In this document: positions 34,508 to 44,643 of the stretch, one piece after another | How positions within the stretch are numbered: position 1 is the first letter of the stretch | Layout of the letters: every line of letters begins with the position of its first letter | Assembly (NCBI GenBank): GCA_002295925.1 | Contig: DBGO01000002.1 | Location: 1 to 64,000, forward strand | Reading direction: 5' to 3' | DNA: 64,000 bases | Source: Flavobacteriales bacterium UBA852 | GTDB taxonomy: Bacteria; Bacteroidota; Bacteroidia; Flavobacteriales_E; Vicingaceae | Notes under the pieces: generated by a model | What the model was told of the DNA's origin: nothing | Databases searched by the model: none | What the model saw: only the letters and a program-made list of their open reading frames with translations | Position numbers and translations under genes: made by a program

Positions 34508-36721
34508 TTATTTTGTTATTTCCCAAAGTAACGTATAAACATATGATTCGACAGTAACTTTTGTGCCTGTTACGGCTTCAAAATTTATTTGAGAATACTC
34601 TATTTCATCTTTTTCGGCATTGAGAACAATGCCATAAAATTTTATATAATTATGTGTAGGAATCAAATCATACAAAAGAATTGGCAAAGGTGCTAGTGTC
34701 AGTACAGAATAAGCCAATAAATAATAATGGTTCATATTCAATCTTGTTCTGCTGCGGAATTTTAATACTCCGGGAACCAAAAAATGAGGCGTATTGTATT
34801 TTTTTGCCAATAACTGAATTTCCTCGTGAGTGGATGTATAAAAAGTAGTGTTTAAATCACTGTTGTAAATTACTTCGCTAACCCAAACATTCAATAAAGA
34901 TAATTCATTGTATTTTTCTACATCTTGTGCGGTTAATTGCTTGTTGCTCAAAACATGGTTGGTTACATCTATTTTTGGATAATTTTTAGAGAACATTTCT
35001 ATAAACTTCAATTTAAACATCTCTGATTTTACCCGTTTGACTTTGTTTTTTAAACTAAAGTCGGCAACATAAGGTTCAACCACAACAAATTCGTTGGCTT
35101 TAAAATTATTGTCCGCAATATTGGTTACCCCTTGTTCTTCTTGCTCATGTTCTTGAATTATTTTGTCTATTCTGTCTAAAAATGTTTGATTTTTCATTAA
35201 ATCATATAATGCGGTTTTGTAATATTCTTTTGCTATTTTTTTTTCTAAACTGCCTTTTGATAATTTTTTAACCGCTCTAATCAGTTTTCTCTTTTTATAT
35301 TTTGATAAATCGGACACTTCAATTTTAGCTATTGAGTCTTCTACATTAATGTTTTGTAAATGACCTACTTGCTCGTCATAATATTCTTGATAAGAAATGG
35401 TTAACAGGTCTTTTGTAACATCTAAACCGGAATTCAAGGCCAACTCTTTTAATAAATCTTCTTCGTATAGTTTAAGAATAGATTCCTCAGGGTATTTTTT
35501 CATTAAATCGTAAATTTTACGATATGCAAGCACTCCCATTTGTTTTTTATCCATTTCTTTAAAAAAGATATACAATGGATAAATTTCTCCTTTCATCCAT
35601 TCTTTATCGGGAATAACACTGTATTTATTATTGTGAAGAAAATATTTTGCCATTCCGTAAATGGCTTTTGCCAATGAAATTTCCAAAAACTTGGTGTTGC
35701 CAATTTCTTTTTGCAAATTATAAATGTTGTAAATATTCACTAAATAATCGCCGTATTGCAGTCCAATGTTTATTCCTTCTAAACGGGCAAGCATTTTTGC
35801 CTTTTCAAATTCTTGTTTGGAAAGAATAAATAATTTTTCGCCTGAGCTTGTGCCCAAATTGGTAAATAATTCTTCAATTGCCGAAATTCTTTTCTTCACA
35901 TTCGGGTGAGATAACAAACTATCGTTATAGTCGGATTCTAAGTTGGGTTGCACAACACTGTCGGTGAAATTTTCTTCCGGAATATACATTACATCGGTAT
36001 TAAAGTAAGTAACATCGAATTTTTGTTTCGACAGTGGAAAATCCGATTCCAACAGCATATTCAATACACCTTTTGCCTCGCCAAAGCTGTAACCTGCTTT
36101 TAAAAACAACTTCAGCCCTTCTTTATCGGCTTCCAGCTCATTTTCGCGGCTGTAGCGATTCATTTCAAAAACTTTTTTATCTCTGAGCAAATCCTTTTCT
36201 TTCTCAATTTCTTCATTAAAAACATACCCTTTACGCACATGTTTCTTTACATAGTGTGTAATTTCATGCGACAATACAAATGCCAATTGTGCTTCATTTT
36301 CTAATCGTTCAAACAAACCCAGTGAAACAAATACAATACCTTGATCGGTAGCAAAAGCATTTACAGTATTACTTTTAACAACGTAAAACCGCAATTCATT
36401 TCTAAGTTCAGGATTATTTTTCAGAAGATTACCGGCTACTTTGTTTACATAATTCGATACCGGATCGTTAAAGAGCACCTTGCCTCGCAACACCAATTCA
36501 TCTATTACAAAACGCGAGGTAATAAAAAATTCTTTATCTAACGCTTTATCTTCATTATTTTTGTAATCTTCGAGATACTTTTCGGTAGATAATTTTAAAA
36601 ATTCTTCCGGAATTGGTCCTTCACATTTCAACCGTGTAAAATCGGCTATTGCTATATCAACAACCTGACTTTGACCGATTAGCGAAAAAATCAGGAAAGC
36701 AGAAATAAATAAACGCTTCAT
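34508..36721 (-). CDS. M48 family zinc metalloprotease with long C-terminal region
   Basis: A 737-residue exported protein with a signal peptide ending GQSQ. Zinc site: HEITH at 152-156 in FVLSHEITHYVKKH, and ENELEADKEGL (third ligand Glu near 195). This is the M48/BepA-type catalytic domain (about 60-290), which in relatives degrades or assists outer-membrane proteins. The 450 residues after it have no family I recognise: a helical Lys/Glu-rich part (330-560) and a hydrophobic segment near 665-685 (LLAYSVLTLAPLPILLYDLI). First gene of a three-gene operon with a barrel and a GldM-like protein, suggesting envelope assembly or quality control. Confidence 0.85.
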   Translation of the reverse strand: MKRLFISAFLIFSLIGQSQVVDIAIADFTRLKCEGPIPEEFLKLSTEKYLEDYKNNEDKALDKEFFITSRFVIDELVLRGKVLFNDPVSNYVNKVAGNLLKNNPELRNELRFYVVKSNTVNAFATDQGIVFVSLGLFERLENEAQLAFVLSHEITHYVKKHVRKGYVFNEEIEKEKDLLRDKKVFEMNRYSRENELEADKEGLKLFLKAGYSFGEAKGVLNMLLESDFPLSKQKFDVTYFNTDVMYIPEENFTDSVVQPNLESDYNDSLLSHPNVKKRISAIEELFTNLGTSSGEKLFILSKQEFEKAKMLARLEGINIGLQYGDYLVNIYNIYNLQKEIGNTKFLEISLAKAIYGMAKYFLHNNKYSVIPDKEWMKGEIYPLYIFFKEMDKKQMGVLAYRKIYDLMKKYPEESILKLYEEDLLKELALNSGLDVTKDLLTISYQEYYDEQVGHLQNINVEDSIAKIEVSDLSKYKKRKLIRAVKKLSKGSLEKKIAKEYYKTALYDLMKNQTFLDRIDKIIQEHEQEEQGVTNIADNNFKANEFVVVEPYVADFSLKNKVKRVKSEMFKLKFIEMFSKNYPKIDVTNHVLSNKQLTAQDVEKYNELSLLNVWVSEVIYNSDLNTTFYTSTHEEIQLLAKKYNTPHFLVPGVLKFRSRTRLNMNHYYLLAYSVLTLAPLPILLYDLIPTHNYIKFYGIVLNAEKDEIEYSQINFEAVTGTKVTVESYVYTLLWEITK

Positions 36722-36845
36722 TAAAATCAGTATTACAAAATTTTACGCAAAGAAACATTTTTACTTTTATTTACAAAAAAATAACTAAAAATATTTGCAC
36801 TTTATTTATAAGATAATTATCTGATTTTTTTAAATCAAACAAATT

Positions 36846-37340
36846 CTATTTAAACATTTTAGGATAAAGAAAATGACGTAAAACTGCTATTCTCGATGCT
36901 GTTTCCTGCCAGCTGTCTATCGGTAATTCAAGAAATGCTATACCTAATGTGGGAAAATTAACAATATTCTCACCCAAAAGATAATTGGTAAAATCTGTTA
37001 CGCCTGGGTTATGAGCAATGACCATTACTTTATTGTATTTATCGGATAATTTTGAAATTTCTAAACTTAATGTTTGGGCACTTGCCAAATACAACTCGTT
37101 TTTATATTCAATTCTGTCTTCTGAAACCGGCATATTTTTCAATAACCGCTTTAATGTTTGTCGCGTACGTTTAGCATTGCTGCACAGTATATAATCGGGT
37201 AAAATGGAATATTCTTGTAATTTCTTGCTCATTAAATCGGCATCGTTTTTTCCGCGCTCGTTCAAAGGGCGTTCAAAATCGGTTTGTTGCGGATTGTCCC
37301 AAGATGATTTTGCGTGGCGAACAACATACAATTCTTTCAT
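36846..37340 (-). CDS. SixA-like histidine phosphatase
   Basis: A 164-residue phosphatase of the histidine phosphatase superfamily. LYVVRHAKSSW carries the nucleophilic RHA/G His, followed by DFERPLNERGKNDA; the second catalytic His is in VIAHNPGVTDF. The compact size and RHAKS motif are those of SixA-type phosphohistidine phosphatases. The ATG at 37340 lies 5 bp downstream of the OmpA-type gene; a TTG at 37349 would overlap it. Likely the last gene of the surface-module operon. Confidence 0.88.
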   Translation of the reverse strand: MKELYVVRHAKSSWDNPQQTDFERPLNERGKNDADLMSKKLQEYSILPDYILCSNAKRTRQTLKRLLKNMPVSEDRIEYKNELYLASAQTLSLEISKLSDKYNKVMVIAHNPGVTDFTNYLLGENIVNFPTLGIAFLELPIDSWQETASRIAVLRHFLYPKMFK

Positions 37341-37345
37341 AACTG

Positions 37346-39610
37346 TCAAGGGTTTAAATGTAAATTTACTCTACTGGGCACGGCATTAGATATAATTTCC
37401 ACTTCTACTCCGCCGGTTGGAAAGTTTTCATTTTTTTGAAAAACAATTTCAGACGTTTCTCCGGGTTTTATAGCCACTTCGGGCCAAAGTACTTCTACAC
37501 AATTTTGGCATCTGAGCAAAACATTAAAAATTTGCAAGGGTTCGTTTCCTGTATTTTTTATCTTCACCTTAATTTTATCATTATCTCCAAATGAATATTG
37601 TTTTTGCCGTATTTCCAGCCGTGCATTTATTATCGTGTCATTTGAAAAAGAAGAAACATCAACATCTTCTGATGTAACGGCAATAATTTCAATTTTGCGT
37701 TGCAATGCCGCTTTAGGACTGTAAATTGAATTTCTTTTATCTTCTAACTTATCGCTCACGGTTTGGTCCGAATTGTATTCGCCGTAAGGCACTTTAACAA
37801 TATCTAACTTTCCACCCGACTTGGATGCTCTCAAGAAATAAGGCAACAGCTTACCGTTTTGCCATTTTTGCAAATAATTAATCAAACTTTGTATTCTACG
37901 CAAAGTAAGATTGACGTTGTAATCCGATTTACTCAAAGGGCTGGCATATCCTTTTATGGTAAGCGTAACGTGTTTTCCTTGTTCAAGTTCTTTGAGCAGT
38001 AAGGGCGTAAACTCCTCTAAATATTTCATTCCTTGTGCAACATATTGGTCAAAAAAATCTTCTATTTCGGTTTCTGCATCTTCTTTCTCCTCACCTTTTA
38101 AACCTTTTGCATATTCTTTCAAGTATTCTTTTTTGCGGGAAATATAGCTTAAATACGTTTGCTCGTAAGTCAGCGTGGTGGTTGTATCACGTGTACGCGG
38201 ATTGGGTTCGTCGTTATGAAAATATAAGGATAACGGTAAATAACGATTCATCTCCTCCAAATTGGTAAAAACAGGTTGTTGGGTAACCGTATCCAATTGA
38301 GGAATGAGGTAATAATACAAATCATTGCAACAAGTCTCGCCTTTTTTGGTTAATCCACCTTTGCGATTTGAGGTAATTGCCAGCTTGTTTTTATACTGAT
38401 TAAAATATAAATCATTTGCCGGCGAATTATAAGTTATTCCTAAATTTTCGGGCTTAATGGTATCGTTGGTAAAATCTGGTGTTTTAAACACATCGTATCC
38501 GCCAAAGCCAAAATACCATGTTGAACTGAAAAATAATTCACCGGTTTGAGCATTAAAAAAGGGCGTAATGTCATTATCGGGGGTATTGATGTTTTGTAGA
38601 TTTTCGGGGGTGGTGAATTTTCCAAAATCATCTTTCTCGGCTTTCCAAATATCGAGCATGCCTTTTCCGCCTTTGCGGTCGGAAACAAAAAACAACACCT
38701 CTCTCCCGTTGATGAGGGTTGAGAATGGTTGTGTGGTGGTGTATTCTTCATTTGCAGTATTTACCTCTTTTATGTCAATAGGGTTTTGCCATTTTCCGTT
38801 TTTAAATTCCGCAGCATAAATTCTACATTTTAACTTTCGGTTGCATACCGAAAAATAAAGCAATTTATTGTCGGGTGATACCGAAGCATTGGCAATATGA
38901 TAATCGTCTAAATCAAATTTTGAGGAAATTTCTTCCAACCCTTTAAATTGTTCATCTTTAAAATTTACTTTGTACAATGCCGACAAATAACCTAAGGTGT
39001 CCGTTACTACATTGTCATCTTTCATCTTTTCATCGCGCAACGAACTGAATACAAATACCGAATCATTTATAAATATCCCGGCAAAATCGGAACTGTAAGA
39101 ATTTACCGGTTCGTCAATATGTTTCCATTCAAACAATGGTTTGTCATTTTGATGCTTTTTTGCCCATTGTGCCGACTTTATTTCTTGCAATACTTTTTGA
39201 TAATAATATCCTTTTTTATCTTTTCTGAAAACTCTTTTTGAACGCTTGTAATATTTATAGGCATATTTATAATTACCCGACGATTTGAACATTTGTGCAG
39301 CGTAAAACGCTCCGAAAGGAATGGTTAAATCTTTATCTTTTTTATACACTTTAAGGTAATAAAAAGCCGCTTTGGGGTAATCATTGTATCCTCGATACGA
39401 CTCTGCCAATTTATACCACAATTGCACATCGGAAGAGTCTAACTGCATTGCTTTTTGGTAATACAATGCCGCTCCGTAATAGTCCTTTTTGCTAAACATA
39501 TCGTCGGCAATACGAATGGCGTTTTTGTAAGTTAATTGTGTTTGCCCAAAAAGAAAAAACGGATAAATAAACAATAACGCAAGATAATATTTTAGGGAAC
39601 GATAATTCAT
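37346..39610 (-). CDS. TPR-PD40-OmpA envelope protein (T9SS-associated)
   Basis: A 754-residue exported protein (signal peptide ending FGQ). Order: TPR repeats at 25-140 (YGAALYYQKAMQLDSSDVQL, YPKAAFYYLKVYK), a WD40-like PD40 propeller at about 170-430 (VFVFSSLRDEK, LYFSVCNRK, VLFFVSDRKGG, TSNRKGG), then an OmpA-like domain near 540-640 (LTIKGYASPLSKSDYNVNL, RRIQSLINYLQ) that should bind peptidoglycan, and a C-terminal Ig-like domain (GNEPLQIFNVLLRCQNC). The TPR-PD40-OmpA layout is that of PorE-type T9SS proteins. It follows a PorP/SprF gene by 3 bp. Confidence 0.85.
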   Translation of the reverse strand: MNYRSLKYYLALLFIYPFFLFGQTQLTYKNAIRIADDMFSKKDYYGAALYYQKAMQLDSSDVQLWYKLAESYRGYNDYPKAAFYYLKVYKKDKDLTIPFGAFYAAQMFKSSGNYKYAYKYYKRSKRVFRKDKKGYYYQKVLQEIKSAQWAKKHQNDKPLFEWKHIDEPVNSYSSDFAGIFINDSVFVFSSLRDEKMKDDNVVTDTLGYLSALYKVNFKDEQFKGLEEISSKFDLDDYHIANASVSPDNKLLYFSVCNRKLKCRIYAAEFKNGKWQNPIDIKEVNTANEEYTTTQPFSTLINGREVLFFVSDRKGGKGMLDIWKAEKDDFGKFTTPENLQNINTPDNDITPFFNAQTGELFFSSTWYFGFGGYDVFKTPDFTNDTIKPENLGITYNSPANDLYFNQYKNKLAITSNRKGGLTKKGETCCNDLYYYLIPQLDTVTQQPVFTNLEEMNRYLPLSLYFHNDEPNPRTRDTTTTLTYEQTYLSYISRKKEYLKEYAKGLKGEEKEDAETEIEDFFDQYVAQGMKYLEEFTPLLLKELEQGKHVTLTIKGYASPLSKSDYNVNLTLRRIQSLINYLQKWQNGKLLPYFLRASKSGGKLDIVKVPYGEYNSDQTVSDKLEDKRNSIYSPKAALQRKIEIIAVTSEDVDVSSFSNDTIINARLEIRQKQYSFGDNDKIKVKIKNTGNEPLQIFNVLLRCQNCVEVLWPEVAIKPGETSEIVFQKNENFPTGGVEVEIISNAVPSRVNLHLNP

Positions 39611-39613
39611 AAC

Positions 39614-40618
39614 TTACATAAAATCAGGACAATATTTAAAGCGTTTGATGACGGGCTTGAATTTTTCGAAAATATAAATAACATTTATTTCCAATCCGCC
39701 ACGCGAACGACTGGCAGGTACTAATTTTGACATATTGACATCGTAACTGAGTGCAAAATGCCATTGGTTGTAATCTATGGCTGCTGTTAAATAACCCGCA
39801 TCTTTATTTCGATAAAACACACCAAAATAAGCCGCTTTGTATGCTCCCGAACGCAAATAATATTTTGCCAAACCTCCGAATATAAACTCCCGGAAATTGT
39901 GCTGTGCAGCATAACTTATTTGCGGAAGCGCATCAAAATCATCATTGATTTTAAATACACCACCGGCATAAATCATTTTTCGCACGAACAATCGCACATC
40001 ATTTTCATTGAAAAAACTTTGTTTGGGTTTAAATAAATTAAATAAAGAATAGCCAACTGTAACATTATTTCTCAGCCCTTTAAAAAAACGATAAGCCAAG
40101 CCAAGGTTTAAGTTTCCGTAATTTCTGCTGTTTCGTTGAAACGATTCGGTAACAGGAACCGATGCATCAAAATAACTACCGTTGTATTGTTCATCGAAAT
40201 ACAATTCGCTGTAATTGATAGACAATTGAGTAAATACCGGCTGCACGCCTACCGACAAATAATGAACAGAATCTTTTACGTTAAAAAGTTTGGAAACCAC
40301 CGGCGCAAATATAAAAGTAGAAAGTTTTGAATCGCCGGCTCTGTCATAATACATACTTAACGCACCATTAATATGGGTGTTTTTTTCAATATTCTTTATT
40401 TCGGCACTTAATCCGTAAGTGTTATAGGGTTTGGTAACCGACCGCCACTGCGTCCGTTGATTGGCTATAAAGCGATAATCTCCCTCAAACATTCCGCTAA
40501 GCGCGGGATTCAAATTCAATGGCGAATTATAAAACTGCGAAAAATGTATATCTTGGGCAGAAATATGTATCTCAATGCCCAGAATAATAATCAGCAGATA
40601 TGTAATATGATTTTTCAA
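39614..40618 (-). CDS. PorP/SprF family T9SS outer-membrane protein
   Basis: A 334-residue barrel of the PorP/SprF family: signal peptide ending ISAQ, then DIHFSQFYNSPLNLNPALSG, the family hallmark, and YRFIANQRTQWRSVTKPYNT. In Flavobacterium, SprF is needed to export and anchor the type B adhesin SprB; here the gene directly follows a type B adhesin. The only start near the signal peptide is TTG at 40618, one base after the adhesin stop codon, implying coupled translation. Confidence 0.92.
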   Translation of the reverse strand: MKNHITYLLIIILGIEIHISAQDIHFSQFYNSPLNLNPALSGMFEGDYRFIANQRTQWRSVTKPYNTYGLSAEIKNIEKNTHINGALSMYYDRAGDSKLSTFIFAPVVSKLFNVKDSVHYLSVGVQPVFTQLSINYSELYFDEQYNGSYFDASVPVTESFQRNSRNYGNLNLGLAYRFFKGLRNNVTVGYSLFNLFKPKQSFFNENDVRLFVRKMIYAGGVFKINDDFDALPQISYAAQHNFREFIFGGLAKYYLRSGAYKAAYFGVFYRNKDAGYLTAAIDYNQWHFALSYDVNMSKLVPASRSRGGLEINVIYIFEKFKPVIKRFKYCPDFM

Positions 40619-40619
40619 T

Positions 40620-43600
40620 TTATCTGATTACCGTTATATTTCCTTTTTTAAAAAATTCTTCTCCACCCGAGCATTTTACTTTTAAGTGATAAACAAATAC
40701 TGCGGGCTCTACAAGTTCGCCTTTAAATGTGCCGTCCCAACCTATTCCTTGTTTATCGGTTTCAAAAACCAATTCGCCCCATCGGTCAAATATTTTCAAA
40801 TCCATCTCTTCAATATATTCACCGCGAAGATATAAAACATCATTTTTACCGTCACCGTTTGGTGTAAAAGCATTGGGGATGTAAATGTAAGGTTCTTCAC
40901 AAATGACATCTATGGCATAAATAGTAATATTTTTACGGTAAGAACAACCCAAAGAATCGGTAATGGTTACCCAATACGTTGTATTTTTATCAGGTGTAAC
41001 CTCTACTGTACTTCCTTGTTGATTGATTGGATACCAAGCATAGGAAAAATCTCCCGTAGGCGTAACGGATATAACCGTAGAATTACCCAACAAAACAGTA
41101 TCTTCTTGTGCTTGAATGGTAAAATCGTTTGCCGATAAACCGGTAGATTGCACAAGTGTGGAATCTACTGTGCTACACCCATATTGATTGGTTAAGGTTA
41201 AATAAACCATTGTCGATGAATCGGGAAATAATACAATAGAATCGGTTCCTTGTCCGGAATAAATTGTGCTGTCGGGTTGCCAATTATAGGTGTAAGGTTC
41301 ATTACCATCGTTTGCTATTGCTTTGACAATAATTGTATCGCCCATACATTCACTAAAAAATTCAAACGGTGTTTTAGGATAAATAACCACTTGCACACTA
41401 TCCGTATTGCTGCAAAATCCGTTGGTGGCATAAACATAATACCAATAAGTTCCAGCAGAATCGGGCGACAATAAAGAATCCGATAAGCTTAGCGTATCAC
41501 TAAAATCATTTTGCGAAGACCACACAAATGTGCCTGCTCCTCCTGAAGCATTTGCTTGCAACCACACAGCATTACACGAACTTTGATTTGCTCCTGCATC
41601 AGCAATAACAGCCGGAAATACGGTAATTGAATCTACGTAAGTGCAATTAAAACTGTTAGTTAAGTATAAATAGTACGTTTGGCCACCTGTATTGGGCAAC
41701 ACTTGCACTGAATTTGTACCCAAGCCACTGACAATATTGGTTTGCGGCTGCCAATTATAGGTTAAACCGGATGTATTATTCCCGTAAGGCAATGCTGTTA
41801 TTTGCAAAGTGTCCCCACAAACATAATCAAATGTAAAGGGTGTAAATGTGGTACTGATAAAAACACTGTCGGTATCGGAACAATAGCCGTTTGTTGCAGT
41901 CACATAAAGCCAAGTTGAGTCGGTTGTAAAATATTGCAGTGTACTGTCGGACAATGGATTATTGAGCGTATCGGTGAATATATTGGTTGTTGACCATACA
42001 AACTGATTGGCTCCACCGGTACTGCTTGCCGTTAGCTGAACTGTATCACAAGTAATAATATTATTTCCGGCATCTACCGTAACAGGCGAATGAACAGTAA
42101 TGGTGCGTATTGCCGTATCTTTTATGCCGCAAATAGAATCTGTTACGATCAGCATTACATTATAACTTCCTGCCGACGTAAATGTTCGCACAGGATTAAA
42201 TTCAGTTGAAGTGGTATCTCCATTGCCAAAATCCCAAAAATATGCATCACCACTGCTGGCAAAATTGGTAAAATTCACCGTTAACGGTGCACATCCGGAA
42301 ACTGCCGAAGGCACAAATGATGCTTTGGGAATAATTTCAAAATCAAACTTAACGGTTCCGTTGTTGCAATTGGAACTGTTATTGGTTTGCGACCAAGCGC
42401 CCGGCGTTGTCGGCAAATCACTATTCCCTCCACAGCCGGCACAAATACTTTGGTAAATTATTCCATTTTTATCAAATCTTGATGTTCCGCCATCCACGTG
42501 CTCCCGGCTTTGGTTACCACCAAAATAACTGCCGTAAATAAGACTTGCGGCATCGCGCTTCAGCACCATAAAATAAAAGTTATATCCATCGGAAGTGGTT
42601 TGAAAAGCATTTGACGATAAAGGCATTCCGGTTAGTGTATTGGCTGTTAGAATATTCCCTCCCCATCCGGATAAATATACATTTTCGCATCGGTCAACCA
42701 AAAAAGCAGTTGGCGAAAAATCGGCAACAGTATTCCCGTTTCCTACTACGGTTGAATAATACAAAGCCGATAAATCATTTTGCAATTTCTGAATAAAAAT
42801 ACTACTGCCCGCATTATTGTAAACACCGGGAGTTATAGGCATAGCCCCTTTTGTTTGACCAACAGTATAGACATTCCCAAAATAATCCAAATCCAAAAAA
42901 TAACACTGATCATACGAGGATGTTCCGATAAATGTTGATGCCAATACATTATTTCCCAAACTGTCAATTTTTATGATATAACCATCAGCTTTGCCTCCGT
43001 TAAAAGTTGTACTCAGCACACCGCTTGTGGTTGGAAAATCGGAAGAAACGGTTCCGCCGCAAACATATACATTAAATGATGAATCAACTTTAACCGAGTA
43101 TCCGGCATCTTCGAGACTACCACCGATGTATGAACTGAACTTCACATTAGACAAAGAAGAATCCAATTTAATAATTACTCCATCTTGATGCCCGCCCAAA
43201 CTGTTATCAAATGCGTTAATTGCAGGAAAATCTGCTGAACGGGTAGATGAGGCAATATAAACATTATTGTCTTGGTCCAAAAATATTTCGCCACGATATT
43301 GGTCGCCATAATTGTGCTGCAATGTATCGTACGGATGCATATAGGTTGTTCCGCTAACCAAAACCGAATCAAAAGTATGATTTACGCCATCATTGTCGGA
43401 ACCGCCTAAATAGGTGCAATCGTAAAGTTGTGAGCCATCTTCGCTGAAATGAGCAACATAAATATCTGTTCCATAATTAAATTTTGTTCCGTTATATACA
43501 AAAAACAAGTATTGCCCTCCATTGAAAGTAGTATCAAACGCATTGGGCGTAACAGGAAAATCCGACGAACCGGTAACACCGTAAATATATAATTCGTTGC

Positions 43601-44603
43601 TGTCGTTAACCATCATACTATGTACCGTTTCGGCTTGAACACCTCCCAAATAAGTACTGTAAATTAAGTTGCTTCCTGCAGAATCATATCTTGTTATAAC
43701 AACATCGGTAATACCATACGCCGGCGTACCGTGAAAATTCACATCATACGCACCAATAGTTGTAGGATAACCAATATTGAAGGTTGTTCCGCCGGCATAC
43801 AAACTACCATCTGTACCGGGAGTTGCCGTCATTCCGAAATTATCGGCGGTAGAGCCCGAATAACTGCAAAACACCAAAACAGGGTCAATAATTAACTCAT
43901 AAGCAGGATTATATCTCCCTAAGGAAAAAGTAAAGGTTGAATCATTCAGCAATTCAAAAGCACATTTCACTTCTTTTTTCTCGCCGTCAATTACTTGATA
44001 TGCAAAAGGTTTTTCTTCTACAAAATCTTCAATTGAATTTTCTACATGCAGATGTCCGTGTTTATCAATAAATAAATTATCCGCTCCGGAATAAGTAACC
44101 GAAAGTTGTGTAACATCAGCATTAGGGTGAACAATATAAGTATATTCCAATTGTTCGTTTTTATATTCCAAAATAAAATCAATGCCTTTAAAAATATTTG
44201 AATATTCTATACAATTATATGCACTTACGTGCGATTTCCATTTATCGGGATTTCTGTTCGTAAAATAGTTGTAAAAAGATGTAGATTTGCTTTTTGCCGA
44301 AATTCGAGTTTTCAGTTGTTGAATTTTTGAAAGGTTAAAAATCATCTGCAATCCGTGAAACCGTAAAGGTTCTATTTTTTCGGCATCCAATTGATGTTTA
44401 TGTGTGCCAATATAGGATTCTACATTAAAAATATTGTATGTAATTCTGTCTTTTTCCAGAAACATCGCTCCACCGCGTAAATCGGCTTTATAGAGTATAT
44501 TATTAGCCCATTGCCCCTTGTTTTCTTTAAAAAACTGAGCTCGAGCATATAGTATTGTAAATCCGAGAATAAAAAAAATAGTATATCGCAATACTTTTAA
44601 CAT
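40620..44603 (-). CDS. Large T9SS type B adhesin with SBBP propeller and PKD domain
   Basis: A 1327-residue surface protein with a signal peptide ending ARAQ. Residues 25-240 are the N-terminal domain common before SBBP repeats (FFKENKGQWANNILYKADLR, SNIFKGIDFILEY). Residues 245-760 hold SBBP beta-propeller blades (YSTYLGGVQAETVHSMMVND, SSYIGGSLEDAGYSVKVD). A PKD domain follows (ANFTNFASS-like, YFWDFGNGDTTSTEFNP), then three or more Ig-like repeats with NxxCxxxDS motifs, and the type B sorting domain (IPNAFTPNGDGKNDVLYLRG, IFDRWGELVFET, NITVIR). Exported by T9SS; the downstream PorP/SprF protein is its likely partner. Confidence 0.92.
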   Translation of the reverse strand: MLKVLRYTIFFILGFTILYARAQFFKENKGQWANNILYKADLRGGAMFLEKDRITYNIFNVESYIGTHKHQLDAEKIEPLRFHGLQMIFNLSKIQQLKTRISAKSKSTSFYNYFTNRNPDKWKSHVSAYNCIEYSNIFKGIDFILEYKNEQLEYTYIVHPNADVTQLSVTYSGADNLFIDKHGHLHVENSIEDFVEEKPFAYQVIDGEKKEVKCAFELLNDSTFTFSLGRYNPAYELIIDPVLVFCSYSGSTADNFGMTATPGTDGSLYAGGTTFNIGYPTTIGAYDVNFHGTPAYGITDVVITRYDSAGSNLIYSTYLGGVQAETVHSMMVNDSNELYIYGVTGSSDFPVTPNAFDTTFNGGQYLFFVYNGTKFNYGTDIYVAHFSEDGSQLYDCTYLGGSDNDGVNHTFDSVLVSGTTYMHPYDTLQHNYGDQYRGEIFLDQDNNVYIASSTRSADFPAINAFDNSLGGHQDGVIIKLDSSLSNVKFSSYIGGSLEDAGYSVKVDSSFNVYVCGGTVSSDFPTTSGVLSTTFNGGKADGYIIKIDSLGNNVLASTFIGTSSYDQCYFLDLDYFGNVYTVGQTKGAMPITPGVYNNAGSSIFIQKLQNDLSALYYSTVVGNGNTVADFSPTAFLVDRCENVYLSGWGGNILTANTLTGMPLSSNAFQTTSDGYNFYFMVLKRDAASLIYGSYFGGNQSREHVDGGTSRFDKNGIIYQSICAGCGGNSDLPTTPGAWSQTNNSSNCNNGTVKFDFEIIPKASFVPSAVSGCAPLTVNFTNFASSGDAYFWDFGNGDTTSTEFNPVRTFTSAGSYNVMLIVTDSICGIKDTAIRTITVHSPVTVDAGNNIITCDTVQLTASSTGGANQFVWSTTNIFTDTLNNPLSDSTLQYFTTDSTWLYVTATNGYCSDTDSVFISTTFTPFTFDYVCGDTLQITALPYGNNTSGLTYNWQPQTNIVSGLGTNSVQVLPNTGGQTYYLYLTNSFNCTYVDSITVFPAVIADAGANQSSCNAVWLQANASGGAGTFVWSSQNDFSDTLSLSDSLLSPDSAGTYWYYVYATNGFCSNTDSVQVVIYPKTPFEFFSECMGDTIIVKAIANDGNEPYTYNWQPDSTIYSGQGTDSIVLFPDSSTMVYLTLTNQYGCSTVDSTLVQSTGLSANDFTIQAQEDTVLLGNSTVISVTPTGDFSYAWYPINQQGSTVEVTPDKNTTYWVTITDSLGCSYRKNITIYAIDVICEEPYIYIPNAFTPNGDGKNDVLYLRGEYIEEMDLKIFDRWGELVFETDKQGIGWDGTFKGELVEPAVFVYHLKVKCSGGEEFFKKGNITVIR

Positions 44604-44643
44604 ATTACGAATATACTATTTTTAAAAGAGTTTTTAAAAATTA

